From Chlorokybus atmophyticus (lineage: Eukaryota; Streptophyta; Chlorokybophyceae; Chlorokybales; Chlorokybaceae), in contig RHPI01001715.1 of the NCBI GenBank assembly GCA_009103225.1, positions 1,260,428-1,324,427 of the forward strand: DNA of 64,000 nt. The letters are read 5' to 3'. Numbering within the stretch: position 1 is the first letter of the stretch; every line of letters begins with the position of its first letter. Under the pieces are notes generated by a model that saw only the letters and a list, made by a program, of their open reading frames with translations, ran no database searches and was not told where the DNA came from. A program made the translations under genes and the position numbers. This document shows, one piece after another, positions 38,352-52,274 of the stretch.

Positions 38352-40418
38352 CAGTGATTAATCTCACGCACCATTCTTGTAATAGGTGTGAAGGCTGCAA
38401 CGCGAGGCTTATCGCCGTAACATGCACCAGTAGCCTTACTTTAAATGAAACACATGTCACACGTGTGACAACCAGCGAAAGTGAATGATACACTTACGTT
38501 TATGAAAAAGTGACATGTAAGAATTTATATGGACAACAACACGTTTTGTGTGTACCAATAAATCACGAAAGCTTTATCGACGTGCTACTTTGTTTGGCAA
38601 GACACAGTGCTTGGCACGTAGTGCTGATTTACCATTAGTGAAATGGCAGTAAACTCCACGCAAGCATTGCGCTATGACTACGATTGAGCCTTGCTGTCAC
38701 GCTGGGTGTTGGGGCTTTACACAAAGCCAGGTTTTATGTTCAATTGTATGGGCAACGATATCCGCTTATTTGACATCAACCACATCGCCCCTACAACGTG
38801 CTGATACCCTGGCTATACCCGGTCGTTGGTCTGATGTCAGTCATCCCTACGAGTTTGGCTTTACATTGACACTTGCACATACTATTGCCGAGCAGCAGCC
38901 CTCTCAACCTAGCTTAACCTAAGTTGGTTGTGGTTGTTGTACGTGGTAGAGCAACGGGGCCGTTGGAGCAACAAAGCAACACAGGCCGAAGATTGCATCA
39001 ATAGGGGCGAGGAAGGCTAGGCAATAGACGAGACAAGACTATACCTAAGCTACGAGATGACTATGTGCATGCTACTTGCGGGTCTCAATGCTAGGTCGTA
39101 GCATGAGTCTTTGTGTATGAAAGTCCGCATTGTGCACTCTGCTTGGGCCCTTAGCCTAATTGATTGCCTGCTTGCGTGCCTTGTTGTGTGCACTACTGTT
39201 TGCCTTGCACGCGAGCACAAGTTCTTAAAATATGTGCCTCGCGCAGCTCCAATGTTTGTTATGCAATGCAGCAGGCAGGCAAGGACAACACGGCATGGAA
39301 AATCAGCACGAGCGGCGCAGCTACATGCGGAGCAGCGCAGTTTATGTGATGTCTGCTGGTTGGTCAAAGATTATGTACCTCTGATATCATGGTGTTGTCT
39401 GCTTACGAGGGCCCCTCTATAATACCCTATGCTTCACCCCAAAGTCTTCCGTGTTGTTGCGCTTGTGTGGCCAGCCACAAACACTCACTGGTTGGTACAT
39501 GACAGTCGCATTGATAGTTGCGGATACAAGCGGCTGTAACGGAGCGCTACATGGCCCAACAGAAGATGCAACCGCAGCCGAGTGTTGCGTCAACATTGCA
39601 TCAAACCCATCCCCCGTGTCGGTCAACCCCAACAGTTGACTTTGTTGGCGGAGGGCTCGTTGCTCATCAGTTGCTGGGGCATGTACAGTACAAAGTTGCA
39701 GATTTGCTGGTTGACTGCGTGCCTACGTGATTGATGATGTGTTCAGTTACTTCCACATTATGCGTAAACCCTGTTGGGTATAGCTCTCAGTCATCCATTG
39801 ACAAGTCCTGGCGTCATACAGACTGCAAGCAAGTTGTGCGTTGATGAAAGCACAGCAGCAGGCTGCAAACCAAAGCAAACTGTACCATATATTCCTCAGT
39901 TTGCTCTACCATGACTGGGCCGTAACCTGCACCAAAAGGCTATCTACAATGTGTAACAGGCGACAAGAGTCTGGACTGAAGCTGGAGTACACACACACAC
40001 ACACACACAGACACCTGTGTATGTCTGTGTGTAAAGTAGGCACAAAGAACTTACGTAAAACACATTTGAAAAGGCAGGCAGCATATCTTCTCGATCACTG
40101 TCATGTAGCAACACCTATTATTGCCCCATGATGGAGAGAAGCAGGAGTAAGCGCAAGCTCCTGGAGGCCTGCGTGCTCGTAGTAGTAGAGAGCGCTGGAG
40201 AAAATACTCAAAGAAAAGAAAGTATCGAGGCCTTGACTGCTGTGCAGCGGACGATAGGTAGGCGACCTGCTGTGCAGCGGAGAGGATGTGCAGGTGTGTA
40301 CAGCTGTGGCAGCTCCCATGGTGTCCAAGGAGGCGCAACCAAACTCTGTCATGGTGATGAACATTCTACACTTTGCATGGCGTGGCATGTGTGGAGGCCT
40401 GCCTTATTGGGTTTTTGT
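38352..40418. other. Spacer downstream of the MYB gene
   Basis: No supported gene is present. It includes a short (AC)n tract at about 39990-40012 and a direct repeat of CCTGCTGTGCAGCGGA-type sequence at 40238-40285. Confidence 0.5.
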
Positions 40419-42448
40419 TCAGGCTGAACTCGCCAAGTGCTGTTGCGCTTGGTAGAGCCGTGAAGTTGAAGGCAGCTGAAAGCTCAGAACCTCATCAAAG
40501 GGCTGCGGCAGGTAAGAGCTGTGCAGCCACTCCTCAAACATCAGCCGCTCATTAGGGAGCTCAGTGTTTCCGCACGGCAGCGACGCTGATGATGAGAAGG
40601 AGTTGAACGATGATGATGATGATGAAAACATTGCTGATAGCAAGGAGGCATTGGACACGCTCTGCTCCGTCACCATCGGGAAGATGTTCAACGAGTCGTC
40701 CATCCCTAGAGGAAATGCCAATTGCATAGAAGCTGGCGGGGGCGTGGCGGACTTCACTTGAGGTGAGGATGTCGAGGAATGGTTGTTGATGCACATGGTG
40801 TGCAGCTGGTCGGCAAAGCTTGATGCGCTGCTGTTCGATGTTGCAGTGTTCCAGTATGATGTTGTCTCGGCTTGCATACTTGGAAACTTCAGCTCTGGTA
40901 AGTTGTCATATGCGGGCGGCAGGCCCACCACAGACTCCAGCATCTGGTCGCGGCTTGAATGATTGAAGCTGGGCAGCAAGTCCAGTGTCGCCGTGCAGTT
41001 AGCCTGGTTGTGTTGATGATGGTGGTGGACGTCTTGCGCAGATACGCGCAAGGCGGATGTGAAAGACGGGCCAGTCAGGTCGCTCGATGACGATATTGTT
41101 GTGGTGGGTGTTTGCGAACCTGCGTGTCATTGCTGTGTCAGACCATGCCAAACAGAACAAGCACATGCAGCAGCAGCTATCACCCAGGCTCGATATAGAG
41201 TTTGTAGTTGAACAGCACAACAATCACCTGAAAGCTCTCCTTCTTGGTAATTGACATTTGGCGTGGCAGTCTCCCTCTTCAGGCCCCGGTGGTGCTTGCC
41301 ATGCTGCGACAGGTGGGGAAAGCGCCTGCGTAGGCTGGAGTTCCAGTGGTTTTTGATGGCGTTGTCGGTGCGTCCGGGGATGAGGCGCGCGATGGACGCC
41401 CACTTGTTGCCGTGTTCAATGTGAGCAGCGAGGATGGCCGCGTCCTCCGCCTCTGTGAATGGCGTCTTGAGCACGGCTGGGTTCAACTGGTTGCACCATC
41501 TGCGCGCACACGCACTCTCAAACCTTGAACATGGTGCATGGTGGACGCATGCACAACTCACAAACAATCGCACAATAGGAGACAAGTAAGCAGTTCCGTT
41601 GCTGCAACGTGCATGTACCTGAGGCGACAAGACTTGCCCGACCGCCCTCTTATCCCATGTGAGATGAGCGACCAGTTTTGAGGGCCAAACTTGAGCACCA
41701 GAGACCTCAAGAGCTGGTCTTCCTGCAGTTCACACAGCAGAGAGCAGACTGTTAAGGCAAATAACAACTTTCTCATGCTCGCTGACCGACACTAGTGGCC
41801 ACAACTGACCACAACAATCCAACGCATTCGCTGCTGAGTGCACTGTTCCCATGCGTATGCAGCAACCCACAACGCTGCCAACAACAGGCAAGGGCAGTCG
41901 GCTTTTGCTTGAAGGCTTTAGGCCATGGCGAACGACAAGCACACATGGAAGCCCTCTAAACAAACCCTGGCAGCTTGGCACACGGCAAAATCAAGCAGCC
42001 AGCAGCAGCTGGACAATGCTCGTTAGCAGAGCAACACTTAATACGCTCAGCTGCACATGCGCTTGTCGCCAGTTTCATTTACAGCAGCAGTTCAAAGCAC
42101 AGTATAGCAACAGTATCAAGGACAATAACAGCAAGATCATGTGCTAGCATAGCAGTAGGTAGAGCAGCTTAGCAGAGAGGCGAGACGGCACACGCAGTGT
42201 CTGCGCACTGCTCTCACCTCTGGACTCCAAGGGCCTTTAATCACCATGGTTTGCGAGCCTCTGCCGCTGCCAGACGGGACTCTGCACATTGTCACTGATG
42301 CCACTGTAACGACAACTCCAGCTGAACGTTGGTCTCCTCTGTCGCCGCCTCCGCCTCCGCCTCTTCCTCCTTCTCCGCCGTCGCCGCCGCAGTGTTGTGC
42401 GCGCGCTGAGTGTTGCAATGAACTGCTCTGCTCAGGGCTAACGCCCAA
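40419..42448 (-). CDS. R2R3-MYB transcription factor (subgroup-22-like)
   Basis: This is a two-repeat MYB DNA-binding transcription factor. Four exons (42448-42218, 41722-41619, 41499-41228 and 41119-40419) encode 435 residues with consistent phases. After a Gly/Ala-rich leader, R2 spans [17 protein letters not shown] to [13 protein letters not shown] with regularly spaced tryptophans. R3 spans [16 protein letters not shown] to [16 protein letters not shown] with an aliphatic residue replacing its first tryptophan, as usual in plants. WCNQL.P and the short R2-R3 linker resemble the Arabidopsis MYB44/73/77 group; that placement is from memory. The remaining 230 residues are Ser/His/Gln-rich and acidic towards the end, a plausible regulatory region without a motif I can name. 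The conserved intron inside the R2 recognition helix region is present. The start at 42448 is the first in-frame ATG. Confidence 0.95.
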
Positions 42449-45400
42449 GCAAAAATATCCTTGGCTTTCCCCTTTTACTTTTACGTTAGAGATTTCCTGG
42501 TCTGGGTCCCGGGGTCATATGCCAAAGTATTTGTCAATCTTGAAAGTCTTTGACAGTTGATTGTCTGGCGCGTGCGCGCCTTTGCAAGCCTGCCTTAGCC
42601 ATTGGTAGCATGATTGGTAAGGGCGCCAATTAGTTCCTCTGTAGGACTTGGAACTTTATACAGCATGGTCACAATGACACTGTTGATGGGAAGGCGCATT
42701 TAAAGTTTGAAACTCTCGTCGCGTGCCTTGGTCTCTAGGCATGCATGGCGGGTCGCGAAGTTGGCAGGCTCGACGCTGACATGCTGTCAGTAGCAGCGTT
42801 ACCAATGATAACTTATCATCTTTGGCCATCCGGGGGAGGGGACAAGCGGACAAAAACGCTCGTCGTATACTTCTGCCGCGGCAAATCTGGACATGCGCTT
42901 CTCATGCGATGACAGGATACGACGGGCTGATTCATCATTGACAACGTTATATAGTGGATCTCGTGCACGTCGGCGGGGACCGCCACACTCGATGAGAACG
43001 ATCATTGCTCCGTGCGGTTATGATCGTAATGATCGTACTGCTGACAATTCGAGTCCGAGTTGGCACCCAACCGCGCGGCGATTGGTTGAAACGACCGGTT
43101 GTGTCACCAACCGGGTCCAACGTCTTTCCGTGCGGGCCTATTCGTTGGGTCCTGTCATGATGTGCGACGGCCGGTTACGCCCCGGCAACTGCCCGCTTTA
43201 TTCCGATAAGCTTGAGATATTTGCAAAAAGGGCATTAGAGTACCTGCTCCACGCGCACACGTAACGGCAACATAGCCTCTGCGCTTGCCTGAAAGAGCGC
43301 CGAGACAGTTCAAGAGCGCTGCATTGCCTGTAGATCCAGCCAATACACATGCTGTCACAGCAAAGCTATGCATTAGGTTTGCAATGACATGACACCACTG
43401 CGCTGAGTTACACCACTGGGCAGTGGCACTGCCCTAGCCTAGGGCCCTAGGCATTAAGTGTGGTCTCAGCGGTGGGTCGAGCCTATCCAATGACACGGTT
43501 CAACAATAGACGCTGTTACACGATGCTACTGGCCTCCTGTAATTGTGGCCAATGCATGGTATCGTAAGCCAATGCGCATGCCATTCTGTACGAATTGAGT
43601 CCAGCACTGATGTGAGAACTTCATGCATGATAACTGACAGCTGAGTGTAGGCGCGGCCGATCGATGTGATCTGACTGACTTCGAGCTGGTGCCGTACTAT
43701 AAGGGACAAGCCCTACTGTAAGCCGCCTATGCGACCTGTCAGTGTGTAGTTTTGGTAACCGCCACAGCGCTGGCGTGCTTGACGACGAACAACGCACGAC
43801 ATGCCGACCTGGAACGTCAGCAGGTCGTTGTCAGAATGTGACATCTTTAATGTCACAGCATGCCCTTCCATATAGGAAACGGTGATCCTCTACAGTGGTA
43901 ACAACGCGTACCGGTATATTGCTACTGTAATACAGTCTAAAGTTGATAAGTGCATTTTCGATTAGTGCATGTCCGCGTTTAGTATAAATATGGCCATCAC
44001 CGACGTCTTCAGGGCTAACACCTGCGCGTAAGAGCATGATAGGTGCCTTTGATGAGATGCCTAACCTTTGATGCGTCCATGCATTTATGAAGGTAGATTA
44101 CGCTTGAATTACATATATATAGGCTACGGTTCAAGCGTACTGTATCTACGGTAGACCTGTGCCCTTCCGGACGGAAGTCAACTTCCCTTACAAAAGCTTT
44201 CGGCATTTTCCGAAAAGTGCTCACAACTAGTATTTCCCGTCCGTTAATCTACGGATTTATCATTCGTTGACGGAAGCCTTCGTGGGATATCCACAGAAGG
44301 TTCCATTAATTAAGTCATTACCGTACAAGTGAGCTATATGTATAAATACACACTAGTATGTAAACCCGTGACCTATGCTTACTTTCATTATTGGCATAAA
44401 TAAAATGGTCACAGCACGGGTATCAGGACAGAATGTGACACACCAATACCATTACGCTAAATGCATCATTGCAATGAACATGCATGTATATTGCTTTTGC
44501 GATATCACATGAATAGCATATCACACAATCAACCATGCTATGACCGTATATTCAAATTATTCATTCTCTTTGTGCATACATTTTGCTAATAGCATGTGCA
44601 ATGCAAACAACACCGCATTACACATTGAAAGCAAACAGTATCATACATGAATCTTTGTATGCATCACTATATCATCTAGACAACTGGCAACGACTTCATT
44701 TTTTTAATCCATATATACCCCAACCAACTTCGCTTCCCAACACATAGCGACTTTCAATATACTGATTGATATCATTAACAATTGGCCCCATATAAGTGTT
44801 ATCGGCTACGACTGGCACAATATACATTATAACATGTGTTTTGTACATGTATTCTTACTAATACTTAATGCAAGACACTATGCCCCAATGTACTATTAGT
44901 TGTGAGCTATCTTCGTTGCTTGCCAAAACCATCACGGCCTGCTACGTTGAGTGGGCGACGCCATCACAGGTACCACAGCCTGCATGCAAAAGCGATAATG
45001 AGTGAACCATGGGAGGCTGTCGGCATGCATCGACTAAAAAAGCACACACACATATGCAGTGGTTGCACACGCACCAACACACACACATGTGCTAACTACT
45101 CTCTCTCTGTATATATATACATATATATCTCCACACACTTATGAGTTTGCAAAGCATACACGCATACACACGCATACATGCAGTGACTGATTGACTGCAC
45201 ATGCACGCACGCGCACTGATTGCACCAGCACACACACAACGCAAGCAATGAGAATATTACTCACCTGACTGGTAGGGTTGGAAGGCGGGTGGGGTTGCGC
45301 AACTGCGTGAGACTACCACCGTTGGACCTGCCTGCACCAGCAACAGTCCATATAGATAGATACACTGAACACACCCACACCCATCCACCCACACACACAC

Positions 45401-45700
45401 ATGGCCACTCACACGCACGCACGCACGCACGTGCACACGTTGCAGCAGCACACACAACAACACGCACGCAACCTTGACACAGACAACCTCAACACATACA
45501 GCCTATACACCAACCTGAGGGTGGGGGGAGTTGCCGTCGCTGCAACTGTGCTGGCAGAGTGCCGCCTAAGGAGGAGGGGGCTGCCGCTGGTGGTGAGGAG
45601 GAGGAGGGGCGCTGCTATGGTAGGGGCGATTGAGAGTGGAGGGATCTGATGCTGGAAGGGGTGCCGCCAGTTGCCGGCGGCGCCTGTGGCCAAAGTGGCA
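42449..45700. other. Gene-poor spacer
   Basis: More than 3 kb without a supported gene. The left third has mixed composition and the middle (43.8-44.9 kb) is AT-rich. An imperfect inverted repeat, GTAGATTACGCTTGAA ... TTCAAGCGTACTGTATCTAC, lies at about 44093-44152. CA-rich and TA-rich simple sequence occurs at 45045-45140 and 45360-45470. Confidence 0.5.
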
Positions 45701-45703
45701 GTT

Positions 45704-46260
<557 letters not shown>

Positions 46261-46659
46261 AGAGCGAGAAGGGCAGGCACCACAACCAACCTGCTGGAAG
46301 GGCGTTGCCGTCGCTGCTTGGAGGGTAGGAGGCGGGTGAGCTGCTGCCAAGAGGGGCGCTGCCGCCGCGCAGCAGTACCTGTCACTGCTGCGCAGCTCCG
46401 TTTATTATTTACGGCGTTGGCAGCCTCACAATTATTTAGACATCCGCCATTGTGCCGTTGCAACGGGCCGCGGGGTCACCGCGGCGCGCTGCAGCTTGCA
46501 GGCCAGCGCCGAAGTGAGCGGCGGAGCGTATTGTAAACAGTAGCATGCATTGACTTGCATACTGACATTGCGTCGCACAGGTGCAAAACAGCCGCGACGC
46601 GGGGGCGGGCAATGTTTTGGCTGTTGACCATGTTTGATGATGCAATAACTATAGCATCT

Positions 46660-47910
46660 AATCAATTAGCGTTACATGATAGAGTGGATCAGTTAGAACG
46701 AGGGTGAGTAGTGGCGGCATGTCTGTGGGGTATAGGGCCTGCCCCGACCTCATACCGCTAAAAACGCGGCCAATTTAACCACTAACTGTGTTACAATTGC
46801 ACCAAATCACTAGCGATTTTGAATCGCCGTTGGCAAGCAGTTACCGCCGAGATAGTTTTCAGCATCTTTTATGCATCTCTGCAATGATGGCCAGTTCGCT
46901 GCCTTTTTCAGCAACGGCTGTTGTCACCGTTGCGATCCCATTTGATCAAATTCATGCGTGACCAAATGGTGGCCTAAGGATTCAATTTTTCATTTAGTTG
47001 AATCTTAACGTTAAGGTAATTCAGGTTAGCATTATTGTGATGGTTGTAACCTTGGCATTACTAGATATTTTAGCATGTACCGTGGCGTGAACGTTACGTT
47101 GAGTATTAAGTTTTGTAACACTTAACTGCAGGTTGCTAGCCATATTGCACCATATTGCAGTATATGTGCTTCATTTCGCAACATGTGTGCTTCATATTGC
47201 AACACATCAAAGACATTGTGCATGTGGACTTTGCTTCAGTGCACTCCCTAATTGCCGGACTCTGCCAAGATGGCTCTTTTGGATGGTCAACAGCCGAACA
47301 AACGATCAACATGTATCAATGTATTTTTATTTATTAATATTAATATTGTAACACATAAGATTGATCAACATGCAGCCATAAGCGGCGACGTATGCAGAAC
47401 TGTGCTTATAATTTTACATTTCTTGGCATGCGTTTAAGCAATTGGATGTGCTTTGGACGGTCACGATCGTATTAAAGCAGATCTAACGGTGTAACGCTTG
47501 TACTCGCCGCCTAGCCAATGAGAAGCAGGCGAGCCGCACATACTGCCGCGCAGCCCGGCAGTCGCGGGTGCCGTGTGATGGCCCTGATGCGCGGGATGTG
47601 TGATGTAGGTTGAATGCCGGCCGGCCGGCCGACAGGCCGACAGCAACCGGTCGTAAACATGCTGGAGAAAACCATGTCCAAACTTATCACTGGGTATGCT
47701 GAGCTGCTAGCAAGCTTGGGTGTGCATGAACGTATATCCCTCGTGCTTTTTTTCCTGTTACACAACACAAGGTTCTTTGAACTTTACTCACTCTCTGTGT
47801 TATACAAGTGTACTTTATTTCCTTGCAAGTCACATGGTACATCCACATGCCGGCCGGCCGACAGGCCGGCCGGCCCGACCAAACAGCCGCACCACTCGTT
47901 TGCCCCTCTG
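46660..47910 (-). repeat. Dispersed repeat family, copy D (inverted, head displaced)
   Basis: Read on the minus strand it matches copy B from the CCGGCCGGC head (47640) to the AACGAGGGTGAGTAGTGGCG tail (46700). The extreme head (AACGAGTGGTGCGGCTGTTTGG) is found about 200 bp further out at 47840-47905, so roughly 190 bp of unrelated DNA is inserted or the head was duplicated. Confidence 0.82.
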
Positions 47911-48429
47911 TACACACACAGTTCTTATTATAAATTGCAGGATGAGGGATGTATATGCTGATAGTAGGTATGTAATGAGCTTATGTCAAGGTATAATATG
48001 CATGTTGGCTGCTTATATGAAACAGTTTTCGTGACTTTTCGTGCTGTTATGGTCATTTTAGGCACTTCAAAAAGGCACACAACATATATAAGCAGAAAAG
48101 CGTTGAACTTCCGTCAATTCCGAAATGCTTCCCTTCTCGAGCGAAAGTAATAGGAAGTCTATGTTCAAACTCACGGAATGACCCAGGTGTAATTTACCGT
48201 TGTAAACATGATAACGCAACTCGAAATTAGGTATAATTAATAGATGCATTGATTATGCATTTTTGCCAAGCCGTAATGTACATAGAATATACTGCGTTGC
48301 TGATCATGTTATGGTACCAGTCTATTTGCCATTAGGCCACCAGCACATGATTACTTGCATTATGGTTGAAACTATAGTTATGGGTGGCTCCGATCACTAG
48401 GCTATAGTAGCAAAACCACGAGTGAGGTT

Positions 48430-48976
48430 TGTCACAATTTATCTATAATTGTAACAGCACCACCGTCGCCGGTGATGCCCCTTCAATCCTCTACCCCAAC
48501 ACCCACACCGCCTATGACAAGCCTTTCAACGGCGTGGCCGCCACTGAGCAGAGCACTGAAAAGTTCCCACATCAGTTTGATGTCACCTTCTATATCAAGA
48601 GTATATCAAATATATACCTCTCGATAATTAACTCACAACTAGACATCAACCCTACAGATAGGGTAGTTATGAAATCTAGAGTGAGCCAATCACAGCTCAG
48701 ATAAGGTACCTATCGATAAGGTACCTATCGAAAGATACCTATCGTAAAGTACCTAACGAGATAGTGATCACATTTTATCAAATGTGACACTAAATAGGCT
48801 TGAATAAGCGGTTCTACACCCATTGGGACTTATTTAAGCTATGATAAAGCATTGTAGCCTTTACATAAGCGAGGAACCGTAGAAAAGAGGTATAAATAAG
48901 CATATTTAGATACATATTCATACAGAATGTGATATTTAGGTAGCAATAATACCCCTATTATTATTGCTCCCGTTAC
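48430..48976 (-). repeat. Probable 3' LTR region of gypsy element 1 (outer limit uncertain)
   Basis: On the minus strand a purine tract (TTGGGGGGAA, at about 48978) is followed by TGTAACGGGAG, the expected start of a 3' LTR. The region is AT-rich and contains AGGTACCTATCGAT-type short tandem repeats (48703-48760). The outer end is not defined; a GC-rich coding-like fragment at 48465-48600 may be foreign flank. Confidence 0.5.
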
Positions 48977-49179
48977 ATTCCCCCCAACTTAGGTTTTCAA
49001 CGTCCTCGTTGAACTCAAGTTTATCAGGCTTGATTTCGAGTAATTGTAACCAGTGAGATAGCAGGAAATGACAGGGTGGTAACGAAACTGCACTGCCAGT
49101 CTGTCATAAAACCAAGCCCACAGTTTATGGGACAGGACGTGAATCCCAATAAGCTTGAAGCAACTCGCGGCAGTGCGCA

Positions 49180-50617
49180 AGATGCTTGTCGGGCTCCCAA
49201 CTGTTATGTTCTGGGCCATACCCTTTCCATTTTACCAAATAGCGAGTTGCGCGTCCTCGACTATGGTTAGGAGCCACATAGTGGCGAAGCATTTCTTCTA
49301 GTGTTTAATTTGCTCGCTCAGTTTGTCCATCCGTTTGCGGGTGGAAAGCAGTCGACATGCTTTGTTTTACCCCCAAGAATTCACAGACTTCTCTCTAAAA
49401 ACTTGGAGACAAATCGAGGGTATCACGATCTGTGATAAGCTCACGCGGTACACCGTGAACTCAAATAAATGTGCCAAGTCCCGTGCACTCACAGTTGTGC
49501 AACACGGGGCAAAATGCACCATTTTGGTCAAACGATCGACAAAAACCACGATAGCAGTATATTTGGCTGCTGTTTCAGGTAGGTTAGTAATTAAATCCAC
49601 ACTAACACTATCCCACTTTTGTTCTGGGAATACCAATGGTTTAAGCAATCCCGCTTGTTTTTGTCGTAGTGGCTTATTACGTTGACACACGTCACATGTG
49701 CGAACATATTGATCCACATCAGCTGACATTGACGGCCACCAGTATAACTGTTGCGCAACTTTGAGTGTTTTGTGTTTCCCCAAATGCCTAGCATACGGCG
49801 GGTTATGCACTGAATGTAAGCATTGCTTACGCAAGTCGCCCGAGTTGGGAATTGCCAACTGCTTCCCTTTATACCACAGATTGCTGACAGCAGTAAGCTG
49901 TTGCAAGTTGGTTTGACTGCTAAACCAATCATCTGAGTTATAACCTGTGGACACTTCCTTTAGGAAAGGATCTTCAGGCTGTTGCACATTACGCGTACTT
50001 CGAGAGCGCCTAAGTGCCAAAAGAGCAGGGCTACGACTTAGTGGATCCGCCATATTGGTGCGACCCGGACTGTATTGCCAAGTGAAAGTGAAACCAGAAA
50101 TGAATTCATTCCACCTAGCTTGCCGCCTCGACAGGTTCTGTTGAGTATGAAAGAATGTGAGCGGTTTGTGATCAGTAATCACTGAATACTCCACACCTTC
50201 CAAGTAGCAACGCCATGTGCGCAGCGCGTGCACCACCCCAAGCAATTCCTGCTCAGTGGTTGTGTAATTATATTCAGCAGCAATGAACTTTCTGCTTTCA
50301 TATGCACATGGTATGTCATCCTGTAGAAGGACTGCCCCACACCCAATGGTGGAAGCATCACTGATCACCACAAAAGGCTTGGTGTGGTCGGGGAAGGCTA
50401 ACACAGGGGCTTGTGTTAATGCATTTTTAATGCGTGTAAAAGCAACCTCGTGTGCCTCCGTCCACACAAATTTAACATCTTTTCTGAGTAAAGATGTTAA
50501 AGGATTTGCCATGCTAGAATATGCTCGCATGAACTTGCGGAAATAATTGGCTAGCTTTAAGAAAGCACGTAACTGATGTACATCCTTGGGTGGTGGCCAA
50601 TCCTTCACCGCACACAC
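49180..50617 (-). pseudogene. Gypsy element 1 RNase H, integrase and chromodomain remnant
   Basis: RNase H residues are visible in VVISDAST, TTEQELLGVV and VITDHKPL, and the zinc-binding integrase domain in HNPPYARHLGKHKT with CDVCQRNK. The core starts VSVDLITNLP and VVFVDRLTK, then loses frame near 49450. Further on (about 49380-49150) STAFHPQTDGQTERAN is followed within 20 codons by a chromodomain, RYLVKWKGYGPEHNSWEPD. The intervening integrase C-terminal part is deleted. Confidence 0.9.
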
Positions 50618-50674
50618 CTTTTGAGAATTTGGTTCAATCCTTCTTTGCCAATCGCATGCCCTAAAAAGGGTAGT

Positions 50675-51103
50675 TCATCCTTTGCAAAGTTGCATTTGGA
50701 CAGGTTGGCATAGAATTTGTGTTCGTAACTTAGCTAGAACCAATACCACATGCTTGTGGTGTTCCTCCCGGGTTTTGCTGAACACAATAATGTCGTCAAG
50801 ATATACCAGCACAAACTTGTACAATTCATTAGCAAATACCGCGTTCACTGCTATCTGAGATGTAGCTGGTGTATTTGTTAACACAAATGGTAACACTTTA
50901 TACTCAAAGTGTCCTAATGGGGTGCGAAATGCAGTTTTTTGTGTATCTGACGGGTGGATTTTGATTTGATGATAACCACTGGTCAAATCCAGTGTGCTGA
51001 ACACTGTTGCACCTGACAGCGTATTAAACAAATCATCAATCCGAGGCAAAGGGTATTTGTTTTTCACAGTTACCTTGTTTAACGCACAGTAATCAGTACA
51101 CAT
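50675..51103 (-). pseudogene. Gypsy element 1 reverse transcriptase palm
   Basis: Contains DYCALNKVTVKNKYPLPRID, LDLTSGYHQIKI and the catalytic box VLVYLDDIIVF. The frame shifts at both ends relative to the neighbouring pol blocks, so a single functional Pol cannot be made. The usual FGLTNAP motif reads FVLTNTP. Confidence 0.92.
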
Positions 51104-52271
51104 GCGCAGCTTGCCATTCTTTTGGGCACAAACAAAATTGGTGCACCAAAAGAAGATATGCTCTTTGTTATCAATCCTTTGTCCAATAACTCTTTGTGCT
51201 GTTTTTCCATTTCCGCGTGTTCTAAGGGACTTAGCCTATAGATAGGCCGCCAAGGTGGCTTTGCCCCCTCTTCCAACGAAATGGTATGATGTATGTTTCT
51301 ATCAGGAGGCAACTCCGGGAGTTCATCCTGAAATACATCTGCGTATTGTTCCGTAAGTGATTGCACCACAGGGTCAGTTACGGCCTGTTCAACAAGTGTC
51401 TCTACCTGTTGTAAGTGCATCAGATATACTTCCTCACGTTTACGCATGCAACGTTTCGATTGCATAGCAGAGAGGAGCGGAACATTGTCGCGAGAAACAC
51501 GTGCGAGTATAGGTGCAGTTAATGTCACCTTACGTTTACCCTTACGAAGGGTGCACGTATTTGCTCGAGAGTCCAATTGCAAACCTGCTTTGGTGTGCCA
51601 CTGTTCACCCAAAACAACATCCACTCCGGGGATGCCTATATCCACCACGATGAAAGTTGGTCGAGTCATATGGCTGTCAATAATAAAACGCCCCTTCACC
51701 TCCCCAATTGCATTGAGGGTGGAACCAGCAGCACGTACATACGACGTGACTGGTGTGAAAGGTATGTTATTATGTTTCACCCAAGCATGTTTAATAAAGT
51801 TAGGGTTTGCACCAGTATCAATGCTGTACATGGTGTGCCCATAAGTTGACTCTCAAATCTTCATTTGAGTGGCACTGAGTGACCATCAAATGTAGCCAAT
51901 GTCGGAGTGCCGTAATTGGTAGCAGGCTTGATAAAGATCACTTGTAACAGTGAAGTTCCTGTATCTTTGCGTGAGAGTTGCATAATTACTTCTCCCCCTT
52001 TTAACAATCGCGACCACGGGCCATGATATCGAGGGATAACTACACATGCAGTGACAGCATGTTGTAATTGCAACTCGTGTAAGTGCTTAACAGCAATTAC
52101 CAATTCAGAGAATGGAATATCGTTTAAAACACAACCGTTTGCATTTGTCAACACAGGTGGTGTGCTCACATCAGTCCATACATCTGATATATCACAAAAA
52201 GAGGAAACTTTATCAAGAAGTACAGAGTTTTTAAAGTCGTTCTGCTCGACCAAGCTACCAACCACGGACAA
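51079..52271 (-). pseudogene. Gypsy element 1 protease and start of reverse transcriptase
   Basis: Two blocks (52271-51861 and 51831-51079) are separated by a stop around 51850. The second starts with the aspartic protease motif SIDTGANPNF and has VDVVLGEQW. It continues with the linker PPWRPIYRLSP and SFGAPILFVPK of the reverse transcriptase N-terminus. Frame is lost at about 51110. Confidence 0.9.
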
Positions 52272-52274
52272 CTC

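Noticed and set aside
49367-50617. Host gene encoding an RNase H/integrase-like protein
   Set aside because: Context on both sides is a decayed Ty3/gypsy element in the standard domain order.
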